From Pseudomonadota bacterium (GTDB lineage Bacteria; Pseudomonadota; Alphaproteobacteria; Caulobacterales; Caulobacteraceae): a DNA stretch of 64,000 nucleotides. Made by a program: the position numbers and the translations under genes. The stretch lies in NCBI GenBank assembly GCA_023409795.1, contig JAEYQX010000169.1, forward strand, positions 1 to 64,000, given 5' to 3'. A model generated the notes under the pieces. The model was not told where the DNA came from and made no database searches. It worked only from the letters and a program-made list of their open reading frames with translations. Of this stretch, positions 17,040 through 25,939 are shown one piece after another. How positions within the stretch are numbered: the stretch's first letter is position 1; every line of letters starts with the position of its first letter.

Positions 17040-17528
17040 TTAGCGCTTCGAGAACTGGAAGCTGCGGCGAGCCTTGGCGCGGCCGTACTTCTTACGTTCA
17101 ACGACGCGGCTGTCGCGGGTCAGGAAGCCGTGCGGCTTCAGGACCTTGCGCAGTTCCGGCTCGTAGTGGGTCAGGGCGTGGGCCAGGCCGTGGCGGATGG
17201 CGCCAGCTTGACCCGACAGGCCCGAACCTTCGACGGTGCAGACGACGTCGTACTGGGTGGCGCGGTCAGCGACGGTCAGCGGCTGGGCGATCATCATGCG
17301 CAGCACCGGACGGGCGAAGTAAACTTCCTGGTCCTTGCCGTTGATGGTGATCTTGCCGGTGCCCGGCTTGACCCAAACGCGAGCGATTGCGTTCTTGCGC
17401 TTGCCGGTCGAGTAGGCGCGGCCCTGGGCGTCCAGCTTCTGGGTGTAGACCGGGGCTTCGGCTTCGGCCGAAGCGTTCAGGCCCTTCAGGGCGTCGAAGC
17501 CGGTGGCTTCAGCAGTCACGTCGGTCAT
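17040..17528 (-). CDS. rpsI: 30S ribosomal protein S9
   Basis: This 162-residue S9 protein has a core from [15 protein letters not shown] to the invariant C-terminal SKR tail that reaches the ribosomal P site. Other motifs are [10 protein letters not shown] and the [14 protein letters not shown] region. The N-terminal extension of about 35 residues is usual in alphaproteobacteria. It follows rplM by two bases in the conserved rplM-rpsI operon and is followed by a strong terminator. Confidence 0.98.
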   Translation of the reverse strand: MTDVTAEATGFDALKGLNASAEAEAPVYTQKLDAQGRAYSTGKRKNAIARVWVKPGTGKITINGKDQEVYFARPVLRMMIAQPLTVADRATQYDVVCTVEGSGLSGQAGAIRHGLAHALTHYEPELRKVLKPHGFLTRDSRVVERKKYGRAKARRSFQFSKR

Positions 17529-17530
17529 GC

Positions 17531-18007
17531 TTAGACGCTCCGGGTGTTCTTGGCCGACATCGACTTGAAGTCGATGGTTTCGGGCTGTTGAGCTTCGTGG
17601 TCGTGCGTAGCGCCAGCGAACAGGCGCAGGTGCGTCATCTGCTTGCGAGCCAGCGGCGACTCTTTCGGCAGCATGCGCTCGACGGCCTTTTCAAGCACGC
17701 GCTCCGGGAAGCGGCCGTTCAGGACCTTTTCCGGGGTGGTTTGCTTGATGCCACCCGGGTGGCCGGTGTGACGGTAGTAGACCTTGTCGGTGTTCTTCTT
17801 GCCGGTGAAGACAACCTTGTCGACGTTGGTGACGACGACATAGTCGCCCATGTCAACGTGCGGGGTGTAGGTCGGCAGGTGCTTGCCGCGCAGACGGTTG
17901 GCGATGAAGGTCGCGAGGCGGCCCACCACGACGCCTTCAGCGTCGATATGGATCCACTTCTTTTCGACCTCAGCCGGCTTCGCAGAAGCCGTAGTGCTCT
18001 TCAGCAT
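17531..18007 (-). CDS. rplM: 50S ribosomal protein L13
   Basis: This 158-residue protein has the L13 core: [43 protein letters not shown] and AVERMLPK. It is an early-assembly 50S protein that binds 23S rRNA. It is first in the rplM-rpsI operon, and a sigma70-type promoter is visible about 60 bases upstream. Confidence 0.98.
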   Translation of the reverse strand: MLKSTTASAKPAEVEKKWIHIDAEGVVVGRLATFIANRLRGKHLPTYTPHVDMGDYVVVTNVDKVVFTGKKNTDKVYYRHTGHPGGIKQTTPEKVLNGRFPERVLEKAVERMLPKESPLARKQMTHLRLFAGATHDHEAQQPETIDFKSMSAKNTRSV

Positions 18008-18309
18008 TGTGAGTGTCCCAGAAGACTAAGAAAGCGACCCACCCCGGACCGGGATGAGCGAGTGGCGGGGTGATAGAGGCATCGACGCCCTGCGTCAACA
18101 CCCGATAATGCTACAAAACTAAGCTAACAGATTGATTATAATAGGTATTTTGTAAATGGTATTAAAATACCCAGTCTATGGCCCGGGATAATCCATCGGA
18201 CTCCGCCCTGCAGCGCTGCAGCACGCCGTTTCGGTGCGTGGAATTCGCGAGCCAGGCTGCTTCGAAATTTGTTCTTGATTTGTTCCAATCCCCATGTCAT
18301 CCTGCCTTC
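18008..18309. other. Intergenic region between rplM and the radical SAM gene
   Basis: These 302 bases hold the rplM promoter at 18070-18098. They also hold a conspicuous AT-rich island at about 18105-18175, with an 8-bp inverted repeat GGTATTTT (18144-18151) / AAAATACC (18164-18171). The open frame running into the radical SAM gene from 18178 shows no similarity to that family before ATG 18310 and is probably not translated. No RNA gene is seen. Confidence 0.5.
18070..18098 (-). promoter_or_regulatory. Sigma70-type promoter of rplM-rpsI
   Basis: On the minus strand there is TTGACG, a 17-base spacer, then TATCAC, about 60 bases before the rplM start codon. The spacing is ideal and the orientation correct. 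Confidence 0.6.
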
Positions 18310-19377
18310 ATGAGTATGGCGGTGAAGGGCCGAGGTGCGCGATCCAATCAGTCGGGACGGTTTGAGGCGGACCGGCGTGAGGATTTCGACGACGGCTGGC
18401 ACGACGGGGACCAGGACCTCCCTCCCCTGCGCACCAGTCTGTCGGTCGAGCGGGCGCGGACCATCATCACCAGGAATAACAGTCCAGACATAGGCTTCGA
18501 CCGCTCCATCAACCCTTACCGAGGTTGTGAACATGGCTGCATCTACTGTTACGCCCGTCCGGCCCATGCCTACATGGGCCTATCCCCGGGCCTGGATTTC
18601 GAGAGCCGGCTCTTCTTCAAGCCAGACGGCGCACGTCTGCTGGAACAGGAGCTGTCAAAGCCCCGCTATGCGCCCAGGCCGATCCATATAGGGGGCAATA
18701 CCGACCCCTATCAGCCGGTCGAGCGCCAGACCCTGGCCACGCGCCAGATCCTGGAGGTGCTGCAGCGGTTCAACCATCCGCTCAGCATCATCACCAAGTC
18801 GGTGCTGATTGCCCGTGATGCCGACATCCTGGGAGCCATGGGCCGTCAGGGCCTGGCGGTTGCCAGCATCTCGATCACCACCCTGGACCGCAAGCTTGCG
18901 CGGGCGATGGAGCCGAGGGCCTCTACCCCAACCAGGCGGCTTGAGGCGATCAGCCGCCTGACCGACGCCGGGTGCCCGGTCGCGGTCAGCTTTGCGCCGG
19001 TGATCCCCGGGCTGAACGACCACGAACTGGAAGCCGTGCTTGAAGCCTCGCGAAAGGCCGGGGCCGTCTGCGCCCACTATGTCACCCTGCGCCTGCCGCT
19101 GGAGATCAAGGACCTGTTCCGCGAATGGCTGCGCGATGCGCGCCCCGACCGCGCCGAGCGGGTCATGTCCCTGGTGCGCCAGACCCGCGGCGGCCTGGAC
19201 TACGACGCCAACTGGAACCAGCGGATGACCGGGTCCGGGCCGGTGGCGGACCTGATATCGGCCCGGTTCCGGGCAGCGCGCAGACGCTATGGCCTGGATG
19301 GCCCGCGGCCGAGCCTGGACGTATCGCGGTTCAGGGTCCCCACAGGGGCTCGCGCGCAACTGGACCTGTTTGGCTAG
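18310..19377 (+). CDS. PA0069-family radical SAM protein
   Basis: This protein of about 355 residues carries the radical SAM cluster motif CEHGCIYCYARP (CxxxCxxC) at about residue 75. Around it are NPYRGCEHG, GGNTDPYQPVE and FAPVIPGLND, typical of the spore-photoproduct-lyase-like PA0069 family. The reaction is unknown. ATG at 18310 is chosen because upstream sequence is not family-like; ATG 18316 is also possible. It is a single gene, and the AT-rich island upstream may contain its promoter. Confidence 0.85.
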   Translation: MSMAVKGRGARSNQSGRFEADRREDFDDGWHDGDQDLPPLRTSLSVERARTIITRNNSPDIGFDRSINPYRGCEHGCIYCYARPAHAYMGLSPGLDFESRLFFKPDGARLLEQELSKPRYAPRPIHIGGNTDPYQPVERQTLATRQILEVLQRFNHPLSIITKSVLIARDADILGAMGRQGLAVASISITTLDRKLARAMEPRASTPTRRLEAISRLTDAGCPVAVSFAPVIPGLNDHELEAVLEASRKAGAVCAHYVTLRLPLEIKDLFREWLRDARPDRAERVMSLVRQTRGGLDYDANWNQRMTGSGPVADLISARFRAARRRYGLDGPRPSLDVSRFRVPTGARAQLDLFG

Positions 19378-19457
19378 CCACACCGAGTTTTTACCAAGGT
19401 CGGAGAGACGAACTTAGGTTTCACGCCTTAAAAACATCAGGTCTGAAGGAGAGCCCC

Positions 19458-19829
19458 ATGCGCCTGCCCCTGATGCTTGTCCTCGCCGCCTTCGCCAGCA
19501 GCCCGGCTGCCGCCCAGACGGCCTCGCTCCATCTGGCCCTGACGGTGCCCGTGCGCTGCGAGCTTACCGGCATGGAGGCCACCGATCCCCAGCAGGGCGT
19601 GGTCCATCTGCGGGCCCGATGCAATGCACCGGTGTTTGACATCGTCATGGACGGTGCCCTGGCGCAGATGCCGATCCACTCAGCCACCGCCAGCCAGGGC
19701 CAGGTCTCGGTGCACGGCAACGTCATTCGCCTGCGCACCGACCATCCCGGCGAGTTCGCCTTCAAGATCGGCTATGGCGCGCCGCTGGACCAGGACCAGG
19801 CGATCCGCGCCCAGATCCTGACCCTCTGA
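19458..19829 (+). CDS. Small exported protein of unknown function
   Basis: This 123-residue protein has a clear signal peptide (MRLPLMLVLAAF...AAAQ). The mature domain is about 100 residues and looks all-beta, with two cysteines about 25 residues apart (VRCEL and ARCNA) that could form a disulfide. The layout is reminiscent of pilin or spore-coat-U-like beta sandwiches, but no family is recognised. GAAGGAGA lies just upstream of the ATG. It is convergent with the next gene. Confidence 0.75.
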   Translation: MRLPLMLVLAAFASSPAAAQTASLHLALTVPVRCELTGMEATDPQQGVVHLRARCNAPVFDIVMDGALAQMPIHSATASQGQVSVHGNVIRLRTDHPGEFAFKIGYGAPLDQDQAIRAQILTL

Positions 19830-19839
19830 CCGGAACCGG

Positions 19840-20244
19840 TCAGTCCTCGGCCGCCGCCGGGTCAATATAGTCCTGCACCAGCTCGCGCCAGGTGACATCG
19901 CTGGCGTCGACCAGGTCGACATCCTCCATCAGGGCAACCGCGCCATCGCCATCCGGCAGGATAAGGCCCAGGACCTCCATCTCATCGTCCTCGGCATTGG
20001 TGTGGGCCTCGGCCTGGACGATGACGACCGGTTTTTCGCCCTCCTCGTCCCACCAGATGGCCGGCTGCGGCAGGTCCATCTCCAGCGGATAGGGCCGCTC
20101 GGTATCGCCCAGGGCAAAGACCGCCCGTCCCGCCTGCACATCATCCAGGGTCGCGACCCTGCCCACGAAGGGCGTCAGGCGATCCCAGTCGTCATGGTCA
20201 AAGCCGCCCCCGTCCTGGTCGTCGGCATCATGGATATCGGTCAT
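19840..20244 (-). CDS. Acidic hypothetical protein
   Basis: This is a 134-residue, strongly acidic cytoplasmic protein. It begins MTDIHDADDQDGGG and contains PQPAIWWDEEGEKPVVIVQ. AGGGGT eight bases before the ATG at 20244 supports this start. No family or catalytic motif is recognised. It follows the RlmD-like methyltransferase gene by 17 bases and is probably cotranscribed with it. Confidence 0.75.
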   Translation of the reverse strand: MTDIHDADDQDGGGFDHDDWDRLTPFVGRVATLDDVQAGRAVFALGDTERPYPLEMDLPQPAIWWDEEGEKPVVIVQAEAHTNAEDDEMEVLGLILPDGDGAVALMEDVDLVDASDVTWRELVQDYIDPAAAED

Positions 20245-20261
20245 CGGATTACCCCTGGCCA

Positions 20262-21500
20262 TCAACGACGGAAGACGCCGACCAGCTCGACGTGGGTGGA
20301 CCACAGGAATTGGTCGATCGGGGTCACCACGTCCAGCGAGAAGCCGGCGTCGATCAGGAAACGAGCATCACGGGCGAAGGTGACCGGGTTGCAGCTGACG
20401 CCGACCACGACGCTGGCCTTGGTGCCGGGCAGCTGCTGGGTCTGTTCCAGGGCACCGGCGCGCGGCGGATCCAGGACAATGGCCTCGCAGCCCTTCAGGT
20501 CGAACGGCGACAGCGGTCGGCGGAACAGGTCGCGCGCCTGGGCATCGATGCTCTTCAGGCCCTGGGCCGTCGATACCCCCGCCTTCAGCGCGGCAATGGC
20601 GGCGGCAGAGGAATCGGCCGCCGTCACCGTGGCCACCTCGGCCAGGGGGAAGGTAAAGGTGCCCGCACCGCAGAACAGGTCCGCGACCTTCCTGGCCCCC
20701 TTCACCGCCGCGACGGCCCGCTCGACCATGGCAGCCTCGGCCGCCGGGGCCGCCTGCAGGAAGGCACCGGGCGGGATCGGTACGCTGGCCCGGCCAAAGG
20801 CGACGCGCGGCTGGCGCGCCATCACCAGGGTGTCCCCATCCAGGCTGAGCCGCGCCAGATTGGCCTCGGCCGCTGCGGCGATGGCGCGGCTGGTCATGTC
20901 GGCGTTCAGAGATTTCTTCTCGACACCGGTCACGTCCACGTCCAGGCCCGTCTCGGTCAGGGTGACGTGCAGCGTTGGTGCCGACTTGGGATGGGCCAGG
21001 AAGGGAGCGGCGACGGCGCGCAGGCTGGGCAGGGCCGCGACCAGGGCCGGATCGGACACCGGACAGTCGGTCAGCTCCACCACGCGCCACGAACGCCGCG
21101 CCTTGAAGCCCAGGATGACACGGCCATTGGACCCCTTTCGCGCATGAAGCGCCAGGCGGCGACGGCTGGCGGGCGGCACGGCAACCGTGGCCTCGACCTG
21201 GGTCTCGATCCCCTCGCGCTGCAGGGCGGCCACGACCACCTCACGCTTGAAGGCCAGATAGGGCGCATCGGCCCAGTGCTGCAGCGGCGCAACGCCACAT
21301 TCGGCATAGGTTTCCGAATGGATCGGCTGGCGGTCCGGGCTGGCGGCAATCAGGTCAAAGGTCTCGGCGCGGCCATTGGCCACCTCGGCCTCGACCGTCT
21401 CGCCCGGCAGGGCTCCAGGCACAAAGACCAGGCCATTGGCGGTCTCGGCGATGCCGTCGCCCTGAAGACCCATGCGAGTGATGTTCAGCGTCTGCTTCAT
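20262..21500 (-). CDS. RlmD/TrmA-family RNA (uracil-C5) methyltransferase, Fe-S motif degraded
   Basis: This 412-residue protein has an N-terminal TRAM-like domain (ITRMGLQGDGIAE, VPGALPGETVEAEV) and a C-terminal SAM methyltransferase domain with DLFCGAGTFTFPLA, VLDPPRAGA, the catalytic cysteine in GVSCNPVTFARD and a late HVELV. It should methylate uracil C5 in rRNA or tRNA. The usual four-cysteine [4Fe-4S] motif is reduced: the region that normally reads like CxxxxxCGGC is ETYAECGVAPLQHW, which keeps one cysteine, and only the distant LTDCPV cysteine also remains. The cluster is therefore probably absent. Assignment to RlmD or to a related subfamily is open. Confidence 0.85.
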   Translation of the reverse strand: MKQTLNITRMGLQGDGIAETANGLVFVPGALPGETVEAEVANGRAETFDLIAASPDRQPIHSETYAECGVAPLQHWADAPYLAFKREVVVAALQREGIETQVEATVAVPPASRRRLALHARKGSNGRVILGFKARRSWRVVELTDCPVSDPALVAALPSLRAVAAPFLAHPKSAPTLHVTLTETGLDVDVTGVEKKSLNADMTSRAIAAAAEANLARLSLDGDTLVMARQPRVAFGRASVPIPPGAFLQAAPAAEAAMVERAVAAVKGARKVADLFCGAGTFTFPLAEVATVTAADSSAAAIAALKAGVSTAQGLKSIDAQARDLFRRPLSPFDLKGCEAIVLDPPRAGALEQTQQLPGTKASVVVGVSCNPVTFARDARFLIDAGFSLDVVTPIDQFLWSTHVELVGVFRR

Positions 21501-21656
21501 GGCGCGGCTTCTAGCCCGGATGGCGCGGAAACTGAAACCTGAACGAAGATGAACGGGGCGATCAAATCCCGTTCAGGTTCATCCGCCTAATCGGAATTGC
21601 AACAGACAGTCACCGAGGCCGTTCCGGCAATCGTCACTGTCACAGGAACAAGAACG

Positions 21657-22259
21657 ATGATGGGTCATCCTTCCAAGCAGGTTTCGGCGGTCGCGGCCCT
21701 CGCCATTGCGGGGTCGCTGATGGTTCCGGGCGTCGTCAGCGCCCAGACCTATGGCTATGACTATCCATCGGCCTACCAGAACAGCTACAGCCGACAGGGG
21801 TATTATGATCCCTGCGTAGGCGACCAGCGAAACCGCGCCACCACGGGTGGTGTCCTGGGGGCCACCATTGGTGCCATCGCCGGCTCCCAGATGGCCGCGC
21901 GCGGTCGTCGTACCGAAGGCAGCGTTCTGGGCGGTGTCCTGGGTGCCGCCATTGGCGCAGGCGTCGGCAACAGCTCGGCCAACTGCGACAGCCGCTATCG
22001 CACCTCGTCCTATGAGGATCCCTATTACGGCCGATCCTATGCGCCGCCGGCCTATGGCTACGACAACCGTGGCTATGATGATCGCTATGGCTACGACTAC
22101 GACCGTGGCTACAGCCAGCCGGCCCCGGACTATCGCTATCAGAACGACAGCGAATGCCGCCTGGCCGAAAGCACGGTCCGCCTGCCGGATGGCCGCACCG
22201 ATATCCGTTACGTCCGCGCCTGTCGCGACGCAGACGGCCGCTATCGCGTCGTCGATTAA
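21657..22259 (+). CDS. Exported glycine-zipper protein with Tyr-rich tail
   Basis: The protein has about 200 residues with a signal peptide ending VVSAQ. A glycine-zipper 2TM-like segment (GGVLGATIGAIAGSQMAARG...GSVLGGVLGAAIGAGVGN) spans about residues 60-105. A Tyr/Asp/Arg-rich low-complexity region with repeated YGYD and YDDRYG units follows, then a small C-terminal domain with two cysteines (SECRLAES, VRACRDADG). It is probably envelope-associated. AGGAA lies eight bases before ATG 21657; ATG 21660 is adjacent. The opposite-strand frames are shadows of the repeats. Confidence 0.8.
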   Translation: MMGHPSKQVSAVAALAIAGSLMVPGVVSAQTYGYDYPSAYQNSYSRQGYYDPCVGDQRNRATTGGVLGATIGAIAGSQMAARGRRTEGSVLGGVLGAAIGAGVGNSSANCDSRYRTSSYEDPYYGRSYAPPAYGYDNRGYDDRYGYDYDRGYSQPAPDYRYQNDSECRLAESTVRLPDGRTDIRYVRACRDADGRYRVVD

Positions 22260-22350
22260 TTTCAGCCCCCCTGTCAATCGACGACGCGTTGAGGGTCGCC
22301 AGTCCGCTGGCGGCCCTCAAATTTGTCCGGGTCGGGCGTTTCGCGGTGAC

Positions 22351-23085
22351 CTAGCCCTTGATCGCCCAGAGCAGGAACTCGCGGTTGCCGTCGCCGCCCG
22401 CAATCGGGCTGTCGGCCACGGCCTGGACGGCCCAGCCCTCGGTTTCCAGCCAGGCACTGACCCTGGCGACGGCCGCCTCATGGGCCGCCGCGTCCTTGAC
22501 GATGCCCTTCTTGCCAACGCCACTGGGCCCGTCGGCCTCGAACTGGGGCTTGACCAGGGTCATCAGCTGCGCCCCGGCCGCCGCCAGTGACAGGGGCACC
22601 GGCAGCACCTTCAACAGGCTGATGAAGCTGGCATCACAGATAATCAGGGACGGAGCCTGGGTGACCTGATCCGTCGTCAGCTCACGCGCATCGGTCTTTT
22701 CCAGGTTCACGACCCGGGGATCGGCGGCAATGCGAGGATGCATCTGCCCCTGCCCCACATCGACGGCAAAGACCTTGGCCGCGCCGCGATCAAGGCAGAT
22801 TTCGGTAAAGCCGCCGGTGGAGGCCCCGACGTCCAGCGCCACCTTGTCCGCCACGTCCAGCGGCCACAGCTCAAACGCCCGTTCCAGCTTCAACGCGCCG
22901 CGCCCGACCCAGGGATGGGCCGCCGCAAAGGTGATCTCGGCCGCTTCGGTGACCTTGAGCGAGGCGGCCCTGGCCACCTCGCCGTCCACCGTGACCTTGC
23001 CCGCCTCGATGGCTGCCTTGGCCTTGGCCCGGCTTTCGGCCAGGCCAAGGTTCACAAGATGCTGGTCGAGGCGAAGCCGGCTCAC
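22351..23085 (-). CDS. tlyA: TlyA-family rRNA 2'-O-methyltransferase
   Basis: This 244-residue protein combines an N-terminal S4 RNA-binding domain (RLDQHLVNLGLAESRAKAK) with an FtsJ-like methyltransferase domain (DVGASTGGFTEICLDRGA). TlyA homologues 2'-O-methylate 16S and/or 23S rRNA and influence capreomycin sensitivity. The GTG start overlaps the valS stop by four bases (GTGA). Confidence 0.88.
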   Translation of the reverse strand: MSRLRLDQHLVNLGLAESRAKAKAAIEAGKVTVDGEVARAASLKVTEAAEITFAAAHPWVGRGALKLERAFELWPLDVADKVALDVGASTGGFTEICLDRGAAKVFAVDVGQGQMHPRIAADPRVVNLEKTDARELTTDQVTQAPSLIICDASFISLLKVLPVPLSLAAAGAQLMTLVKPQFEADGPSGVGKKGIVKDAAAHEAAVARVSAWLETEGWAVQAVADSPIAGGDGNREFLLWAIKG

Positions 23086-25829
23086 GCCATGGCTTCCAGA
23101 CGGGCCAGGGCCGCCTGCAGCTTGGCCTTGCCGGCCTCGGCTTCGGCCAGCTTGGCGCGCTGCTCCTCGACGACCTCGGGGGCCGCGCGCGAGACGAAGT
23201 TGGGATTGCCCAGCTTCTTGTTCACGTGACCAATGTCGGCGTCAAAGCCCGCGATCTCCTTGGCCAGGCGCGCCTTTTCGGCCGTCAGGTCGATGAAGTC
23301 CGCCAGCGACAGGGCCACGGTCGAACCGCCCGAGACGCAGGTCACGGCACCGGCCGGGGCCGCCTCGGCCGCGTCCACCGTGGACACGCGACCCAGGGTC
23401 AGGATCAGGTCGCGGTGGCGGGCCAGGCGCTCGGCCGTCACCGCATCGGGATTGACGAAGGCCAGCGGCGGCTTGGCCGACGGCGGCACGTTCATCTCGG
23501 CGCGCAGGCCACGCAGTTCACCGATCAGCTCGACCAGCCAGCCGATTTCCGCCTCAGCCGCAGCATCGACAAAGCTGTCGGGCAGCTCGGGCCAGGTTTC
23601 GCCCAGCAGCAGGCCGTCGCGGGCGGGGCCTTCCTTGCCCAGTTCCGCCCACAGCTCTTCGGTGATGAAGGGCATGACCGGGTGCAGCAGCTTAAGCGTC
23701 AGGTCCAGGGTCCAGGCCGTCATGGCGCGGGTCTCGGCCTTGGCGGCTTCATCGGCCCCGTTGAACACCGGCTTGGCCAGCTCCAGATACCAGTCGCAGA
23801 AGACGTTCCAGATGAAGCGGTAGAGCGCGCCCGCCGCATCGTCGAAGCGACCGCCCTCGATGGCTTCGGACACCGAACGCTCGGCCTTGGTCAACTCGCC
23901 GCGAATCCAGCGGTTGATGGTCTGCTCGACGGTGGCCGGGTCAAAGCCCTCGACCCGCTTGGCCTCGTTCATCTGGCTGAAGCGTGCGGCGTTCCACAGC
24001 TTGGTGCCGAAATTACGGTAGCCTTCAATGCGTTGCTTGGACAACTTGATGTCCCGCGTGCCCGACAGGATGGCCATGGTGAAGCGCAGCGGGTCGGCAC
24101 CCAGCTCGTCGATGATGCCCAGGGGGTCAATGACATTGCCCTTGGACTTCGACATCTTCTGGCCCTTCTCGTCGCGGACCAGGCCATTGATGATGACGCG
24201 CCTGAACGGGGCATCGCCCATGAAGTGCTTGCCCATCATCATCATGCGGGCAACCCAGAAGAAGATGATGTCGGCGGCGGTGACGAGGTCCGAAGTCGGA
24301 TAGAAGCGGGCCAGATCGTCGGTTTTCTCCGGCCAGCCCATGGTCGAGAATGGCCACAGGGCCGAGCTGAACCAGGTGTCCAGAACGTCCTCTTCGCGGG
24401 TCAGCACAACACCGGCACCCAGCTTGGCTTCGGCTTCGGCGCGGGCTTCTTCCTCGGTCTCGGCGACGAAGATTTCACCGTCCGGACCATACCAGGCCGG
24501 GATCTGGTGGCCCCACCACAGCTGGCGCGAGACGCACCACGGCTCGATGTTGTTCAGCCACTCGAAATAGACCTTCTCATAGCTCTTGGGCTCAAAGACT
24601 GTCTCGCCGTCCTGGACGGCCTTCAGCGCCGGTTGGGCCAGGGTCTTGGCGTCGACGTACCACTGGTCCGTCAGCCACGGCTCGATCACCACGCCCGAGC
24701 GGTCGCCATGCGGGACCATGTGTCGGGTCTTTTCGATTTCCTTCAGCCAGCCGTCTTCCTCGGCTCTGGCGATGATCGCCTTGCGGGCGGCAAAGCGGTC
24801 CATGCCGACGAAACTGGCGGGGATTTCCGGTACGTCCTCATTGGTGATGCGGGCCAGCGAATCCATGACGTTCAGCGACGGCAGGCCTGTGCGCTTGCCC
24901 ACGCCGAAGTCGTTGAAATCGTGCGCCGGCGTGATTTTCACCGCGCCCGACCCCTTGGTCGGATCAGCGTAGTCGTCGGCCACGATCGGCACGCGACGGC
25001 CCGTGATCGGCAGGACGACCTCCTTGCCGACCAGACCTTCGTAACGCTCGTCCTTGGGGTGAACGGCCACGCCGGTATCGCCCAGCATGGTTTCGGGGCG
25101 CGTGGTGGCGACCACGATGTAATTGCGGGTCTCGAACTCGGTCGGCTTGCCCTCTTCATCGAAGGCGACCGGATGCTGGTAGGTTACGCCGTCGGCCAGC
25201 GGATAGGCGAAGTGCCAGTAGGCCCCGTCGACTTCCTTCTGCTCGACCTCGAGGTCCGAGATGGCGGTCTGGAAATGCGGGTCCCAGTTCACCAGGCGCT
25301 TGGCGCGGTAGATCAGGCCTTCTTTATACAGCTGGACAAAGACCTTGCGGACGGCGGCGTTCAGGCCCTCGTCCAGGGTAAAGCGTTCGCGCGACCAGTC
25401 GGCCGAGGCGCCCAGGCGACGCAGCTGGCGGATGATGGTGCCCCCCGATTCCGCCTTCCATTCCCAAACCTTGTCGACAAAGGCTTCGCGGCCCATCTCG
25501 CGGCGCCCCGGCAGCTTGGCGGCAGCCAGCTGGCGCTCGCCCACCATCTGGGTAGCGATACCGGCGTGGTCGGTGCCTGGCAGCCACAGCACCGCCTTGC
25601 CCTTCATCCGGTGATAGCGGGCCAGGATGTCCTGCAGGGTGTTGTTCAGCGCGTGCCCGATGTGCAGCGACCCGGTGACGTTCGGCGGCGGGATGACGAT
25701 CGAATAGGCATCCTCTGCCCCATCGGTCGCCCTGGCTTCACGCGGCTGGAACAGTCCGCTCTCTTCCCACTGGGCATAGAGGCGCGGTTCGGCAGACTGG
25801 GGGTCGAAGGTCTTGTCGAGCATGGTCAT
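23082..25829 (-). CDS. valS: Valyl-tRNA synthetase
   Basis: This 915-residue class I synthetase has the HIGH motif in PPPNVTGSLHIGHALN and the KMSKS motif in GQKMSKSKGNVIDPLG. It also has an editing domain with TTRPETMLGDTGVAVHP and a C-terminal coiled coil (EKARLAKEIAGFDADIGHVNKKLGN). ATG codons at 25829 and 25823 are both possible starts. It is first in a two-gene unit with tlyA. popZ lies immediately upstream on the same strand, separated by a terminator, as in Caulobacter. Confidence 0.97.
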   Translation of the reverse strand: MTMLDKTFDPQSAEPRLYAQWEESGLFQPREARATDGAEDAYSIVIPPPNVTGSLHIGHALNNTLQDILARYHRMKGKAVLWLPGTDHAGIATQMVGERQLAAAKLPGRREMGREAFVDKVWEWKAESGGTIIRQLRRLGASADWSRERFTLDEGLNAAVRKVFVQLYKEGLIYRAKRLVNWDPHFQTAISDLEVEQKEVDGAYWHFAYPLADGVTYQHPVAFDEEGKPTEFETRNYIVVATTRPETMLGDTGVAVHPKDERYEGLVGKEVVLPITGRRVPIVADDYADPTKGSGAVKITPAHDFNDFGVGKRTGLPSLNVMDSLARITNEDVPEIPASFVGMDRFAARKAIIARAEEDGWLKEIEKTRHMVPHGDRSGVVIEPWLTDQWYVDAKTLAQPALKAVQDGETVFEPKSYEKVYFEWLNNIEPWCVSRQLWWGHQIPAWYGPDGEIFVAETEEEARAEAEAKLGAGVVLTREEDVLDTWFSSALWPFSTMGWPEKTDDLARFYPTSDLVTAADIIFFWVARMMMMGKHFMGDAPFRRVIINGLVRDEKGQKMSKSKGNVIDPLGIIDELGADPLRFTMAILSGTRDIKLSKQRIEGYRNFGTKLWNAARFSQMNEAKRVEGFDPATVEQTINRWIRGELTKAERSVSEAIEGGRFDDAAGALYRFIWNVFCDWYLELAKPVFNGADEAAKAETRAMTAWTLDLTLKLLHPVMPFITEELWAELGKEGPARDGLLLGETWPELPDSFVDAAAEAEIGWLVELIGELRGLRAEMNVPPSAKPPLAFVNPDAVTAERLARHRDLILTLGRVSTVDAAEAAPAGAVTCVSGGSTVALSLADFIDLTAEKARLAKEIAGFDADIGHVNKKLGNPNFVSRAAPEVVEEQRAKLAEAEAGKAKLQAALARLEAMA

Positions 25830-25882
25830 GATGAGTGTCCCTAACGCCCTGTGATGGCTGTGTCACGGCGTCGGCGCAAAGA

Positions 25883-25911
25883 GAAAGGGCGGCTCCGCCG
25901 GAACCGCCCTC
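25883..25911 (-). terminator. Rho-independent terminator after popZ
   Basis: On the minus strand AGGGCGGTTCC-GGC-GGAGCCGCCCT forms a stem with one mismatch and is followed by TTCTCTTTG. It lies about 30 bases after the popZ stop, between popZ and valS. Confidence 0.75.
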
Positions 25912-25939
25912 TGATACTGGGGTGTCGATACGGAGAAGC

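Noticed and set aside
21579..22320. Minus-strand open frames rich in Val/Ile/Ala opposite the glycine-zipper gene
   Set aside because: They mirror its repeats; the plus-strand protein has a signal peptide, ribosome site and known domain.
23226..25844. 872-codon plus-strand open frame opposite valS
   Set aside because: It is a shadow of the valS codon pattern; valS has all synthetase motifs and conserved neighbours.
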